Origin: CALCNS01 sp937897315
Lineage (GTDB): Bacteria; Bacillota; JAAYKD01
Length of the DNA: 64,000 nucleotides
Assembly (NCBI GenBank): GCA_036744005.1
Contig: DAINOJ010000001.1
Coordinates: 248,001-312,000, forward strand
Reading direction: 5' to 3'
Part shown: positions 50,282-59,518 of the stretch, piece by piece
How the letters are laid out: each line of letters begins with the position of its first letter
How positions within the stretch are numbered: position 1 is the stretch's first letter
The notes under the pieces: model-generated
The model's input: only the letters and a program-made list of their open reading frames with translations
Databases searched by the model: none
Told to the model about the DNA's origin: nothing
Position numbers and translations under genes: made by a program

Positions 50282-51722
50282 CTAAACTCTCACATGTTTC
50301 CACTTATTACTACGGAAGCGGTAAAGAATAATGGAGGAACGGGCAAATTGGTCGACTGCCATTGCCACCCATGCTCCAACCAGTCCATACCCTAAAACCT
50401 GAACAAAGAGATACGACAACACGACACGGAATCCCCAGACTCCCACCAAGGTGGAGTATAAAGGCCATTTGGTATCTCCGGCACCTCGCAGTGCACCGGC
50501 CAGCACAAATTGAGTGGATTGTGAAGGTTGTACAAGGGCAATGATTTTTAGAGCAATTGCTGCTTGAGTTAAAACAGCAATATCATTGGAATAAAGAAAG
50601 GCGACTTGTCTGCCAAAAAAGAATAGAATGACGGCTACACAAACCAGAGACCATCATCGCAAGTTTATGCGCCGCATTGGCCAGCATTTCAGCCATATCC
50701 GGTTTTTTTGCTCCCAAGGAACGCCCTACCAATGAGGTTGCAGACATGGCAAAACCTTGACCGGTGGTAAAGGATAAGCTAGTAATATTCAGAGCCACTT
50801 GATGAGCAGCATATGTTACCGTGCCTAACCCAGATATGGTTCGAGTAAAAATAACCATACCACCCCGCATAATAAATTGCTCAATGGCAGCCGGGAAACC
50901 AATCTTAGCAACTCTGGCTGCTATATCCCAGTTAAACCGGAATTTCTCTCTGAGGTTTACTGTGATTCTCTTTCCAGGAATCAAGACCAAACTCAAAGCC
51001 ATGATACTACCCACAAAGCGGGAAAATGCGGTGGCAACGGCAGCTCCGGTCACACCCATTTTGGGGAAAAACAAGATGCCGTTGATTAAAAGAAAATTCC
51101 CAACCAAGTTGATGATGTTCACAGCCATGTTGTTATACATAGGAGATTTCGTATCTCCTGCACCACGCACCATGGAATTTACACTCATTTGAATGGTATT
51201 GAAAACCATACTGACTGCAACAATCTTAAAGTATTTGACTGCATAAACCATGGTATCGGCTTCAGCACCCATAAACAGTAATATTTGTTCTGCTGCAAAA
51301 AACATAACGGCACCCATGATAAGACCTAATACTCCTACCAAGATAAGAGATTGTCTGGCGGTTTCATTGGCAGCATCACTTTCGTTCGCGCCAACATGAC
51401 GAGCAACGACAGCGGTTGTTCCAACATTAAGGGCCATAAAAATGGCCATGGCAAACATCATGGGCTGATTCGTCAAACCGACAGCAGCAATCGCAGCCGG
51501 TCCAATGCGACTGACCATGATCATATCAGCCATACCGATTAATGCCATCATGATTTGTTCGGCCAGAGCAGGAGTGGCAAGCTTTAAGACTTCCTTATTG
51601 GCTTCTGCTTTGGTTAAAGATTCTTTTTGTAGAAACGCTTGGTTAAATTTGTCTCTTCCTTTGTGTGATGATTTTGAAACCTCAGTTTCCGGTGAATCGG
51701 AAACTTTTATGGGATCGCTCAT
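50282..51722 (-). pseudogene. Frameshifted MATE-family efflux transporter
   Basis: Two frames together make one MATE transporter. The N-terminal part (from about ATG 51722) covers the first two thirds and ends at HKLAMMVSGL, then reads out of frame to a stop at 50583. The C-terminal frame resumes at about 50650 (VAVILFFFGRQVAFLYSNDIAVL onward) and continues through QFVLAGALRGAGDTKW to 50282, with no start of its own. The shift is one extra base near the AAA run at 50641-50643 (read TTT on the coding strand). Either a recent inactivation or a sequencing error is possible; the rest is well conserved. Confidence 0.9.
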
Positions 51723-51803
51723 AGACATACCTTCTTCTGTTTATTGTTTTATGAGCAGGATATTTCTATAAGCGTAAGACTTTATCCTTCTCGAGTTTTC
51801 GTA

Positions 51804-52739
51804 TTATTTTGAAAGTTTCTTCAAATGTTCCATGGAACCATAACACTGCAAAAGGTGTTCAAATTCGCTTTCATTGTAGAAACTACAGTGGGAGGATCCA
51901 TAGGCTTTTGCCACTTCCAAGCAAAAACGTGCCGCTTTTTCGATATCTACTTCATGAGAAGCACCGGTAGCACACCCAGGGACTGCAGTTTCTGTGGTGA
52001 TGGCGACTCCAACCAAAGGAGCATGTGCAGCAATAGCCGGTTGCATAATGCTATTCACATGATAGATGTCGTTCCCATAAGGAGTGATATCCTGCATGGT
52101 TATCGCTAAGACTTGTGGTTTTTCCCCTGTGGTCCATTCCACAATAGACAGCAAATCTTCACTGATACGTAAAATCCAGCCATCTTTCACGGTTGGAGTA
52201 ATCGCAAAACCCTTATGGTTAAGAATCCGATTCCCTTTGGTGGTATCTACAGATAAAATGGCATCCATACTCTCTTCTACTTCGTGCTGGTTCATCACAC
52301 TCATGTTCACCGGAGAACCCATAAATGGAACCGGCTCATGTGGCTGTGTCGGTGCAAAAGGTGCAATATGAGTGGTGACAATGACATCACCCGGGAGAAA
52401 ATCTCCATGTTGCTGCATATCTAACAATTTTAAGGCAACCGATAAGACCGTTACGGCCCCATCTGCATCAGAGACCAATCCAATTCGCTCCGGTCTGGCA
52501 CCAATTCCACCCAATCGACCAATCAATCCTAAGGTGAGAGCGTTTCCCCCTAGGGTTTTTCCCTTGGCTCCTGGGATTAGAATGCGAACAAAATCCGTTG
52601 TTCCTTTTTCGCCTTGAATATGTTTCCAAGAGCAACCATCCGATTTCAATCCTCTTGATTGCAAAAAAGATAGAACACGTTCCCCGTTTGCGAAGCTGCT
52701 ATCCAATAAATCGTGTATCTCCATAACTTGTTTCAACAT
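51804..52739 (-). CDS. DUF1177 protein
   Basis: A 311-aa cytosolic protein that I recognise as DUF1177. It has IPGAKGKTLGGNALTLGLIGRLGGIGARPERIGLVSDADGAVT across about 51-93, GDVIVTTHIAPFAPTQPHEPVPFMGSP, and AVPGCATGASHEVDIEKAA. The His and Asp-rich pattern hints at a metal hydrolase, but no activity is known to me. ATG 52739 has GGAGGG nine bases upstream. Often near AroM-like or peptide uptake genes in other genomes. Confidence 0.8.
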   Translation of the reverse strand: MLKQVMEIHDLLDSSFANGERVLSFLQSRGLKSDGCSWKHIQGEKGTTDFVRILIPGAKGKTLGGNALTLGLIGRLGGIGARPERIGLVSDADGAVTVLSVALKLLDMQQHGDFLPGDVIVTTHIAPFAPTQPHEPVPFMGSPVNMSVMNQHEVEESMDAILSVDTTKGNRILNHKGFAITPTVKDGWILRISEDLLSIVEWTTGEKPQVLAITMQDITPYGNDIYHVNSIMQPAIAAHAPLVGVAITTETAVPGCATGASHEVDIEKAARFCLEVAKAYGSSHCSFYNESEFEHLLQCYGSMEHLKKLSK

Positions 52740-52758
52740 GTTTTTTCCCTCCGATTTC

Positions 52759-53124
52759 TTATACAAATGCATTATCATAATGATCAAGACGGACGATATC
52801 GCCATTCCAACGATTGATGATTAATGAGATGATATCAAACCGATACGCAGGCTCGCTGGTACACTCTCTTTGGATATAAAACAAAGCTAGATTCCTATAC
52901 TTTTTTTTCTTACTTTCACTGACAGCTAGGTAAGGTTCTCCAAAATCCTGACCACTTCGAGTTTTCACTTCTACAAAAACAAATTCACTGCCCTTTCGCA
53001 TCACCAAGTCCATTTCACCAAAAGGTGAGGTATAATTACGGTGCAGAAGTTGAAACCCGTGATTCACTAAATACTCAGCCGCTTTGTTCTCTCCTATGAG
53101 ACCTAATTGTTTGGCATCAATCAT
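52759..53124 (-). CDS. YraN/UPF0102 nuclease-fold protein
   Basis: A 121-aa protein with the endonuclease-like fold: LGLIGENKAAEYLVNHGFQLLHRNYTSPFGEMDLVMRKGSEFVFVEVKTR (about 8-57), where GEMD and EVK resemble a PD-(D/E)xK active site. Its start overlaps the rnhB stop (ATGA). Confidence 0.93.
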   Translation of the reverse strand: MIDAKQLGLIGENKAAEYLVNHGFQLLHRNYTSPFGEMDLVMRKGSEFVFVEVKTRSGQDFGEPYLAVSESKKKKYRNLALFYIQRECTSEPAYRFDIISLIINRWNGDIVRLDHYDNAFV

Positions 53125-53771
53125 GAGGATTCATTCCTCTCAGTCAAAACAGACTTTAAAAAGCTTTTTCGATGCTCTTTGCAAATTCCGTGCTCATGAA
53201 TCGCAGCATAATGTGCTTTTGTTGGGTAGCCTTTATGTTGAGCAAAACCGTAAGCAGGATACATGGCATCGAGTGCCAGTAAGATGCGATCTCTTGTGAC
53301 TTTGGCAACAATAGAAGCTGCGGCAATAGAACGTATCTTTGCATCTCCTTGGGGGATCCCTTCTTGTTTTTTGTTCCAAGAAGACAAATGCCAGGCATCA
53401 ACCAATAAAACATCCGGTTGAAAAGGTAAATCTAAAACAGCGCGTTGCATCGCCAAATAGTCTGCTTGGCGGATGTTCAACGCATCGATCTCTGCGGAAG
53501 TAGCAATACCAATACCATAAAGGCAATGACTCGTGATGATATCAAATAAGAGCTCGCGTTTTTTTTCAGACAGTTTTTTGGAATCTTGTAAACCCATTAG
53601 AAAATCCGGTTGAGCAAAAGAAACCGCCGGTAGAATCACCGCAGCAGCTACCACGGGACCGGCCAGCGGACCACATCCGGCTTCATCGACGCCGGCAATG
53701 AGTTCCGCACCGCGCTGCCTATATTCGAGTTCTTTTTCCATCCAAAGCACCGTGTGACTCTTATTTGCCAT
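53121..53771 (-). CDS. rnhB: Ribonuclease HII
   Basis: A 216-aa enzyme removing RNA from RNA-DNA hybrids. AGVDEAGCGPLAGPVVAAAVILP (about 27-49) carries the first acidic residues; DALNIRQAD, LVDAWHL and KVTRDRIL follow. ATG 53771 follows GGAGG and overlaps rbgA by 11 bp. Confidence 0.95.
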   Translation of the reverse strand: MANKSHTVLWMEKELEYRQRGAELIAGVDEAGCGPLAGPVVAAAVILPAVSFAQPDFLMGLQDSKKLSEKKRELLFDIITSHCLYGIGIATSAEIDALNIRQADYLAMQRAVLDLPFQPDVLLVDAWHLSSWNKKQEGIPQGDAKIRSIAAASIVAKVTRDRILLALDAMYPAYGFAQHKGYPTKAHYAAIHEHGICKEHRKSFLKSVLTERNESS

Positions 53772-54642
53772 GGATTGCATCCTCCGTGATGAAATCAGCG
53801 GGCTTTTCAAGACTAATACGCCCTAGTTTTCCTCCACGGAACTCATCAATAACCATTTGTGCAGTGCGAAGAGAATCGACTCGGTTTCCAGATTGCAAGT
53901 ACCCTCTTTTTCGACCAATTTGGTCCAGTAATTCTTCACCGTCCGTAGAAAGAGGACCTTCCAAATCATAGCGTTGTGTTAAAACCGTTGGATATTCTTT
54001 GGTTAACCAAAGAATCAAAAATCGAGCGACTTCCCCTTTGTCATAGACTTCATCGGATATGGCACCGGTGGATGCTAATTTTCGACCAACATCCACTTGG
54101 TGAATGCGGGGCATCAGAATTCCTGGCATATCCAATAAATCCATATCCCCACGAATTCGAACCCATTGACTTTGTCTGGTTAACCCAGGACGGTCTGCTG
54201 CAGCGACTTTTTTCACTCCAATCAAACGATTGATGAGGGAAGATTTACCTACATTTGGAATGCCAACCATCATTAATCGAACCGACCGAGGTAATCGCCC
54301 TTTGTTTACCCATTTTTGCAACGCTTCCGCTGCTAAAGGAGCAACAGTATTAGGCAAGCGGTTTAAATTTTCACCATTGGTACTGGAAATGGCCAAAGCA
54401 GAGTCACCTTGTTGGCGAAACCACTGAATCCATTGTGCTGTGACATTTGGGTCGGCTAAATCCGACTTGTTTAAAAGGATAACACGAGGTCGTTTCTTGG
54501 TAATTTTCTCGATATCGGGATTTCGGCTGGAGTATGGTAAGCGAGCATCGACTAATTCGAGGACGACATCAACTAAATCAATATGCTTCTCCACTAACCG
54601 TTTCCCTTTTTCCATATGACCCGGATACCAATTGATACTCAT
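53761..54642 (-). CDS. rbgA: Ribosome biogenesis GTPase RbgA (YlqF)
   Basis: A 293-aa circularly permuted GTPase needed for 50S assembly. Motif order is G4 LLNKSDLAD (about 55-63), G1 GIPNVGKSSLINRL (about 126-139), G3 DMPGIL. The N-terminal NWYPGHMEKGKR is the family start. Confidence 0.95.
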   Translation of the reverse strand: MSINWYPGHMEKGKRLVEKHIDLVDVVLELVDARLPYSSRNPDIEKITKKRPRVILLNKSDLADPNVTAQWIQWFRQQGDSALAISSTNGENLNRLPNTVAPLAAEALQKWVNKGRLPRSVRLMMVGIPNVGKSSLINRLIGVKKVAAADRPGLTRQSQWVRIRGDMDLLDMPGILMPRIHQVDVGRKLASTGAISDEVYDKGEVARFLILWLTKEYPTVLTQRYDLEGPLSTDGEELLDQIGRKRGYLQSGNRVDSLRTAQMVIDEFRGGKLGRISLEKPADFITEDAIHGK

Positions 54643-54666
54643 AGACCTTCACCTATCTTTCTGGGA

Positions 54667-55185
54667 CTACCTGAGGGTTCTGATTCGATTGAGTGGCCAA
54701 TAGACCCCTACTGCTTGGCCGCGAATGTTGGCAAGAGGGATGGTCCCCATAACACGATCTCTGCTATCGAGACTAACAGCCCGATTGTCACCCATGACAA
54801 AGTAATGATCTTCCTCTATGGTGGTGACAGGCATAGTTTGCTGCATGGAGTAGGACCCTAAATAATCTTCTTCTAATAAAACATCATTAATATATACTTG
54901 ACCATCGATGATTTGAATCCGTTCCAATGGAAGACCAATCACACGTTTCACGAAAATTCTTCGGGGGTCAGAAGGCAAGGAGAACACAATGATATCACCG
55001 CGGTGTACGTCCCCAATTTTTAAAGTGATAATGCGCTCCCCATTCATGAGCGTAGGCATCATGGTTGACCCGTCAATGCCCAGAAATTCTACCACATAAG
55101 TTCTGAGTAATAACGCGGCCAAAACTGCAATCGACAATACTAGAATCCATTCTCGGATTTCTCGAAAGTTTCTTTTGTTTTGCAA
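54667..55185 (-). CDS. lepB: Signal peptidase I with Thr at the nucleophile position
   Basis: A 172-aa type I signal peptidase with one N-terminal helix (about 13-30). The catalytic box reads IDGSTMMPTL (37-46): the residue before the conserved Met-x-Pro is Thr41, where nearly all family members have Ser, and Ser40 lies one place earlier. Lys80 in FVKRVIGLP is the general base. GDNRAVSLDSR (about 132-142) is the third family box. The fold is complete. Confidence 0.92.
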   Translation of the reverse strand: MQNKRNFREIREWILVLSIAVLAALLLRTYVVEFLGIDGSTMMPTLMNGERIITLKIGDVHRGDIIVFSLPSDPRRIFVKRVIGLPLERIQIIDGQVYINDVLLEEDYLGSYSMQQTMPVTTIEEDHYFVMGDNRAVSLDSRDRVMGTIPLANIRGQAVGVYWPLNRIRTLR

Positions 55186-55205
55186 CTGCGTATCCCCTTT
55201 CTATG

Positions 55206-55238
55206 AAAAAACTGCTTCAAAAATTGAAGCAGTTTTTT
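55206..55238 (-). terminator. Terminator after rplS
   Basis: AAAAACTGCTTCAA with TTGAAGCAGTTTTT, loop AAA, six bases downstream of the rplS stop. T runs flank both arms, so it can work in both directions. Confidence 0.9.
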
Positions 55239-55243
55239 TATTC

Positions 55244-55591
55244 TTAACGAATTTCCTTCACCCTGGTAGCAGCTTTACCGACCAAGCTTCGCAGGTAGTA
55301 AAGTCTGGCTCTGCGAACGAGACCACGGCGCATGACTTCGACTTTTTCTACTCGAGGAGAATGAATCGGGAAGGTTCTTTCCACACCTACGCCATAAGAA
55401 ATCTTACGAACGGTAAATGTTTCACGGGCACCTTCGCCAGCACGGGCAATAATTAAACCTTCGAAAACCTGGACTCTTTCTTTGCCGCCTTCGACGACTT
55501 TTGCATGAACGCGAACGGTATCTCCGACTTTAAAAGCTGGTAAATCGTTGCGCATCATGGCTCTTTCCAATTCCACAATGGTGGGATGCAT
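55244..55591 (-). CDS. rplS: 50S ribosomal protein L19
   Basis: 115 aa. The family blocks FKVGDTVRVHAKVVEGGKERVQVFEGLIIAR, TFTVRKISYGVGVERTFPIHSPRVEKVEVMRRG and VRRARLYYLRSLVGKAAR-like end are clear. It has a promoter of its own, and a leader hairpin, behind trmD. Confidence 0.97.
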   Translation of the reverse strand: MHPTIVELERAMMRNDLPAFKVGDTVRVHAKVVEGGKERVQVFEGLIIARAGEGARETFTVRKISYGVGVERTFPIHSPRVEKVEVMRRGLVRRARLYYLRSLVGKAATRVKEIR

Positions 55592-55615
55592 AATAAGTTT
55601 TCCCCTTTCGTCTTA

Positions 55616-55649
55616 AGTGTTCATACTCAACTTGTGACAGCGGAACACT
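55616..55649 (-). promoter_or_regulatory. rplS leader hairpin
   Basis: AGTGTTC (55616-55622) pairs with GAACACT (55643-55649) across a 20-base loop in the rplS leader. Bacillus L19 mRNA leaders autoregulate; a match to that motif cannot be confirmed by eye. Confidence 0.4.
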
Positions 55650-55665
55650 CGTAAATAACATATGG

Positions 55666-55694
55666 ATTATATCATAAGACTACCATCAAGACAA
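55666..55694 (-). promoter_or_regulatory. rplS promoter
   Basis: On the minus strand TTGTCT (55689-55694), 17 bp and consensus TATAAT (55666-55671), 75 bp before the rplS start and after the trmD stop. Confidence 0.75.
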
Positions 55695-55721
55695 GTAAAT
55701 TTTTACATTATTTTTGTCGTT

Positions 55722-56462
55722 TTAGCACTCATCTTTTAGTATTTCTGCTAAAAGATGCCTTTCTTTTGCCTTCAAAGTGAGCTTTAAAAGAAGTTCAGGG
55801 CGAACTTTCATAGTACGGCGTATAGATTCTTTTTTTCGCCACTGAGCAATGGCTGCATGATTTCCTTCTAACAATATCGTCGGCACTGTCATTTCTCTGA
55901 ACATCGCAGGACGGGTGTAATGTGGATACTCAAGAAGTCCATCACTAAAACTTTCCTCGCTGGTCGATTCATCATGACCTAATACACCGGGAATCAAACG
56001 GCTAATTCCATCAATTAAAGCCATAGCCGGTAACTCACCGCCGGTTAGAACAAAATCACCGAGTGAAATCTCTTCATCTACCCAGGTATCTAAAATGCGC
56101 TGATCCATTCCTTCGTAATGCCCGCAAAGCAAAATGAGATGTTGCATTTGCGCAAGGCGCTCTAAGTCGTTTTGCTTCAGCGGTTTTCCACCGGGGCTAA
56201 GGTGAATGGTGTGAGGTTTGGCTGGGAGGTTTTTGATGATGTTTTCCATGGCGTCAAAAACGGGTTGCGGTTGAAGAAGCATACCTGCCCCTCCGCCAAA
56301 AGGGTAATCATCTACTTTACGATGGCGATCTACACTGAAATCACGCAATTGATGCAAATGAACAGTAAGAATTTCCTTATCCAGAGCTCTTTTTAATATA
56401 CTATGAGCGAAAATCGCTTCGAACATTTCCGGAAACAATGTTATGATTTCTATGTTCATCAC
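55722..56462 (-). CDS. trmD: tRNA (guanine37-N1)-methyltransferase
   Basis: A 246-aa SPOUT methyltransferase. Trefoil-knot SAM-binding segments LILLCGHYEGMDQRILDTWVDEEISLGDFVLTGGELPAMALIDGISRLIPGV (about 109-160) and HYTRPAMFREM are diagnostic. Overlap-free, 5 bp after rimM. Confidence 0.97.
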   Translation of the reverse strand: MMNIEIITLFPEMFEAIFAHSILKRALDKEILTVHLHQLRDFSVDRHRKVDDYPFGGGAGMLLQPQPVFDAMENIIKNLPAKPHTIHLSPGGKPLKQNDLERLAQMQHLILLCGHYEGMDQRILDTWVDEEISLGDFVLTGGELPAMALIDGISRLIPGVLGHDESTSEESFSDGLLEYPHYTRPAMFREMTVPTILLEGNHAAIAQWRKKESIRRTMKVRPELLLKLTLKAKERHLLAEILKDEC

Positions 56463-56467
56463 AATAC

Positions 56468-57007
56468 CTATAATCCTGCCAATAAGCGAACGGTAAGCCG
56501 CTTATGCTCCACATCAGTCGTCAAAATGACTTCGTCTATGACCGGTAACAACACTTCATCTTTGGATTCCAATGGTAATTGCTTACCCGATTCACTCAAT
56601 TTCACGACATAAACATCATTTGCCCCAGGTTGTAATACCTCGCTGACTGTTCCTAAATGAGTTCCATCTTCTAAGTACACCTGCATACCAATGATTTGAT
56701 ACAAGTAATATCTGCCTTCGGGTAATGGCATAAGGTCTTCTTCTCGTACCAACAAATCAGACTTCATCCAAGGTGTAGTTTGATTGATATCATCGAATTC
56801 CTTTACCTTCAAGATAATATGACCCTTATGATCTCTTGCCGACATAGGATGTAAGAAAAGTTCCCGACCACTTTCGTGTCGAGCTAAGATGGCTTGTTTT
56901 TGTTGAAATCGTTCTGGAAAATCGGTGAGGGGTAATACTTTCAACTCACCGCGTAAGCCATGGTTGCCGATGATGCGGCCGATTTGAAACATTTTGGATT
57001 CAGACAT
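56468..57007 (-). CDS. rimM: Ribosome maturation factor RimM
   Basis: A 179-aa 30S-maturation protein with the IGRIIGNHGLRGELKVLPLTDFPERF N-terminus (about 7-32) and the PRC-barrel domain (EGRYYLYQIIGMQVYLEDGTHLGTVSEVLQPGANDVYVV). It is preceded by a 105-bp gap with an 8-bp hairpin (57060-57067 / 57099-57106). Confidence 0.96.
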   Translation of the reverse strand: MSESKMFQIGRIIGNHGLRGELKVLPLTDFPERFQQKQAILARHESGRELFLHPMSARDHKGHIILKVKEFDDINQTTPWMKSDLLVREEDLMPLPEGRYYLYQIIGMQVYLEDGTHLGTVSEVLQPGANDVYVVKLSESGKQLPLESKDEVLLPVIDEVILTTDVEHKRLTVRLLAGL

Positions 57008-57112
57008 AATCTACTTCCTTCTTCCCTACCGAATTTCTGTATCTTTGCCAGCGATAGTAAAGGGAACCGATGCGAAATCATCTCCGATTCCTTCAACAGT
57101 TCCCTTACCGTT

Positions 57113-57361
57113 CTATTGCTCTTCGGTAACACGGTCCACAATGTCGAGTTGAACTCTTTTATCATTGCGAGCGTTGGTTGCCTTTAACAGTGTACGCATA
57201 GCCTTAGCAATGCGTCCTTGGTGCCCGATCACTTTACCCATATCTTCGGAAGCGACGGTCAATTGATACACAATCTCTTGATCGGACTCCACTTCTCGAA
57301 TGACAATCTGCTCTGGGTGATCCACCAATGCTTTTGCCATGACTTCTATGATCTCTCTCAT
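57113..57361 (-). CDS. khpA: KH-domain RNA-binding protein KhpA (YlqC)
   Basis: An 82-aa protein with a single KH domain; GKVIGHQGRIAKAMRTLLKA (about 48-67) holds the GxxG loop. It partners with KhpB/Jag in many Gram-positives and sits between rpsP and rimM as usual. Confidence 0.95.
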   Translation of the reverse strand: MREIIEVMAKALVDHPEQIVIREVESDQEIVYQLTVASEDMGKVIGHQGRIAKAMRTLLKATNARNDKRVQLDIVDRVTEEQ

Positions 57362-57383
57362 CGTATTCTCCTATGTGTAGATT

Positions 57384-57626
57384 CTACAGAATCTTGGCCA
57401 ATTGGAAAATCGCGCGAACTCGGTCCGAGCATTGAGCTCCTTTGTTCATCCAATCTTTTGCTTTTTCCTCATCAATCTTCACGGTGACAGGATCGGTGGT
57501 CGGATCATAATATCCGATTTCTTCAACGAATCTGCCATCTCGCGGTGAACGGGAATCAGCAACTACCACGCGATAAAACGGTGCTTTTTTCGCACCTAAA
57601 CGGCGCAAACGAATTTTGGTAGCCAC
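57384..57626 (-). CDS. rpsP: 30S ribosomal protein S16
   Basis: An 80-aa protein: [42 protein letters not shown] matches S16 (here [18 protein letters not shown]). Followed by khpA with a 22-bp gap. Confidence 0.97.
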   Translation of the reverse strand: [80 protein letters not shown]

Positions 57627-57688
57627 AACTTACACCCCCTTTCTAAACATACCGTTGTTAAACGGATCTATGAAAACGCTCCGTACGG

Positions 57689-59029
57689 CTAAAACTTAAT
57701 ATTGCCGAAAGGATTACGCGAATTCCGATTTGGTTTTCCCTTTTTGTCCATTTTGGTCATCTGCTTCATCATCTTCTTCGTTTCTTCGAAGTCTTTGAGC
57801 ATTTTATTCACATCTTGCACTCTCGTGCCGCTACCTGCAGCAATGCGCTTGCGTCGGCTGGCATTTAGAATTTCGGGACGGCGACGCTCTTCAAGGGTCA
57901 TAGATTGGATAATCGCTTCCATGCGTTTCATACCCGATTGATCGATATCTTCTTCCTTGATATCTGGCATGCCCGGAATCAATTTCATCAATTGACTCAA
58001 TGGGCCCATTTTCTTGATTTGCTGCATATTCTTCAGGAAATCGTCGAGGTCCAGTTCGTTTCGACGCATTTTGGCTTCCATGGCTTTTGCCTGTTCCATG
58101 TCAACATTTTCCTGAGCTTTCTCAATAAGAGTTAACACGTCACCCATACCAAGGATGCGCTGAGCCAAACGGTCGGGGTAAAATGGTTCTAATGTATCGA
58201 GTTTTTCTCCGGCACTAATGAACTTGATGGGTTTCCCCGTCACAGATTTAATGGACAAAGCAGCTCCACCGCGGGTATCCCCATCCATTTTGGTCAAAAT
58301 AATGCCATCTAGCCCAACTTTTTCACTGAAGCTGGCTGCTACGTTGACAGCATCCTGACCGGTCATCGCGTCTACTAACAATAAAATCTCATGCGGACGA
58401 ACCGATTCTTTGATTCGGACTAACTCGTTCATCATTTCATCATCAATGTGCAAACGACCCGCAGTATCGAGTAAAACCGTGTCACGACCCTGCGATTGCG
58501 CAACGGATATGCCCTGTTTGGCAATTTCAACCGGATTGCCTTGCCCTAAATCAAAAACAGGGAGATTCAGTTGTCGACCCACTACGTGTAACTGTTCAAT
58601 GGCGGCAGGTCTATATACGTCGCAAGCCACCAATAATGGCTTCTTGCCATTTTTTCGAAGGTAATTGGCCAATTTTCCAGTCGCGGTGGTTTTACCGGCA
58701 CCTTGCAAACCAACCAACATAATCACGGTCGGAGGTTTGCTGGAGACCATTAGTTTGGATTGAGTGCCACCTATCATTTCGACCAATTCGTCGTAGACAA
58801 TTTTAATCACTTGTTGTCCGGGTGTCAAAGATTCTAAAATGTCGCTTCCCATGGCTTTCTCTTTGACTTTGGCAATAAAATCGCGTGTCACTTTAAAATT
58901 GACATCGGCCTCCAATAAGGCGACTCGTACATCGCGCATGGCCTCATTGATGTCGTTTTCGGTTAAGCGACCTTTCCCGCGTAATTTCTTCAATGTATTT
59001 TGTAGCTTCTCCGACAAGCTTTCAAACAA
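57689..59029 (-). CDS. ffh: Signal recognition particle protein Ffh
   Basis: A 446-aa SRP54 homologue. N domain (1-85), G domain with GLQGAGKTTATGKLA (about 107-121), DTAGRLHIDDEMM and TKMDGDTRGGAAL, then a Met-rich M domain (about 300-430, KNMQQIKKMGPLSQLMKLIPGMP). It targets membrane proteins to the translocon. Confidence 0.97.
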   Translation of the reverse strand: MFESLSEKLQNTLKKLRGKGRLTENDINEAMRDVRVALLEADVNFKVTRDFIAKVKEKAMGSDILESLTPGQQVIKIVYDELVEMIGGTQSKLMVSSKPPTVIMLVGLQGAGKTTATGKLANYLRKNGKKPLLVACDVYRPAAIEQLHVVGRQLNLPVFDLGQGNPVEIAKQGISVAQSQGRDTVLLDTAGRLHIDDEMMNELVRIKESVRPHEILLLVDAMTGQDAVNVAASFSEKVGLDGIILTKMDGDTRGGAALSIKSVTGKPIKFISAGEKLDTLEPFYPDRLAQRILGMGDVLTLIEKAQENVDMEQAKAMEAKMRRNELDLDDFLKNMQQIKKMGPLSQLMKLIPGMPDIKEEDIDQSGMKRMEAIIQSMTLEERRRPEILNASRRKRIAAGSGTRVQDVNKMLKDFEETKKMMKQMTKMDKKGKPNRNSRNPFGNIKF

Positions 59030-59047
59030 GTAGAATCACCTCCGCGG

Positions 59048-59401
59048 TTATAATTGTCGTAATTTTTGCATGATTTGAGTGATTTCTCCAACGACGGTAG
59101 GAGGTAAATACCCAGAAAGACGTTGTATTTTCTCTGATAATTGATTTAGAACCTCTAATTGCTGAAGGTTCTTCTGATACAATTGTAAGGTGGTTTCCGT
59201 TTGCTCCATGTGCTGGACCAAGCGATGCAATTGATCATGAACCGCCTGACGAGATATATGAAAGGTATCGGCAATTTCGGTCAGGGAAAAGTCATCTCGA
59301 TAATACAGAGTCAGCATCTCCTGTTGACGTTGGTTGAACATGGGAAGATAGAAGTCGAGTAAGCGATTGATACGCTCTGTTTTGGCCAACATGTCTTCCA
59401 T
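59048..59401 (-). CDS. ylxM: YlxM-family SRP-associated helix-turn-helix protein
   Basis: A 117-aa protein with an N-terminal region-4-like HTH (LLDFYLPMFNQRQQEMLTLYYRDDFSLTEIADTFHISRQAVHDQL, about 16-60) and a long helix. YlxM binds SRP components in streptococci. First gene of the ffh-to-trmD unit, just behind a strong promoter. Confidence 0.93.
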   Translation of the reverse strand: MEDMLAKTERINRLLDFYLPMFNQRQQEMLTLYYRDDFSLTEIADTFHISRQAVHDQLHRLVQHMEQTETTLQLYQKNLQQLEVLNQLSEKIQRLSGYLPPTVVGEITQIMQKLRQL

Positions 59402-59437
59402 AATTTCACCTGCTTTGCGTCAATGATTTACCTTGAC

Positions 59438-59466
59438 ATATTAACACGTTAGCGATTTTTTGTCAA
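59438..59466 (-). promoter_or_regulatory. Promoter of the ylxM-ffh-rpsP unit
   Basis: On the minus strand TTGACA (59461-59466), 17 bp and TAATAT (59438-59443), about 35 bp before ATG 59401. The whole region to trmD likely depends on it. Confidence 0.85.
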
Positions 59467-59488
59467 CAATTATTCTTGACAAAGCAAG

Positions 59489-59518
59489 AAAAAAGGGCAT
59501 CTGATTATACAGATGCCC
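59489..59518 (-). terminator. Terminator of the rpe unit
   Basis: GGGCATCTG (59495-59503) with CAGATGCCC (59510-59518), loop ATTATA; TTTTTT follows on the minus strand. The stem includes the rpe stop codon. Confidence 0.92.
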
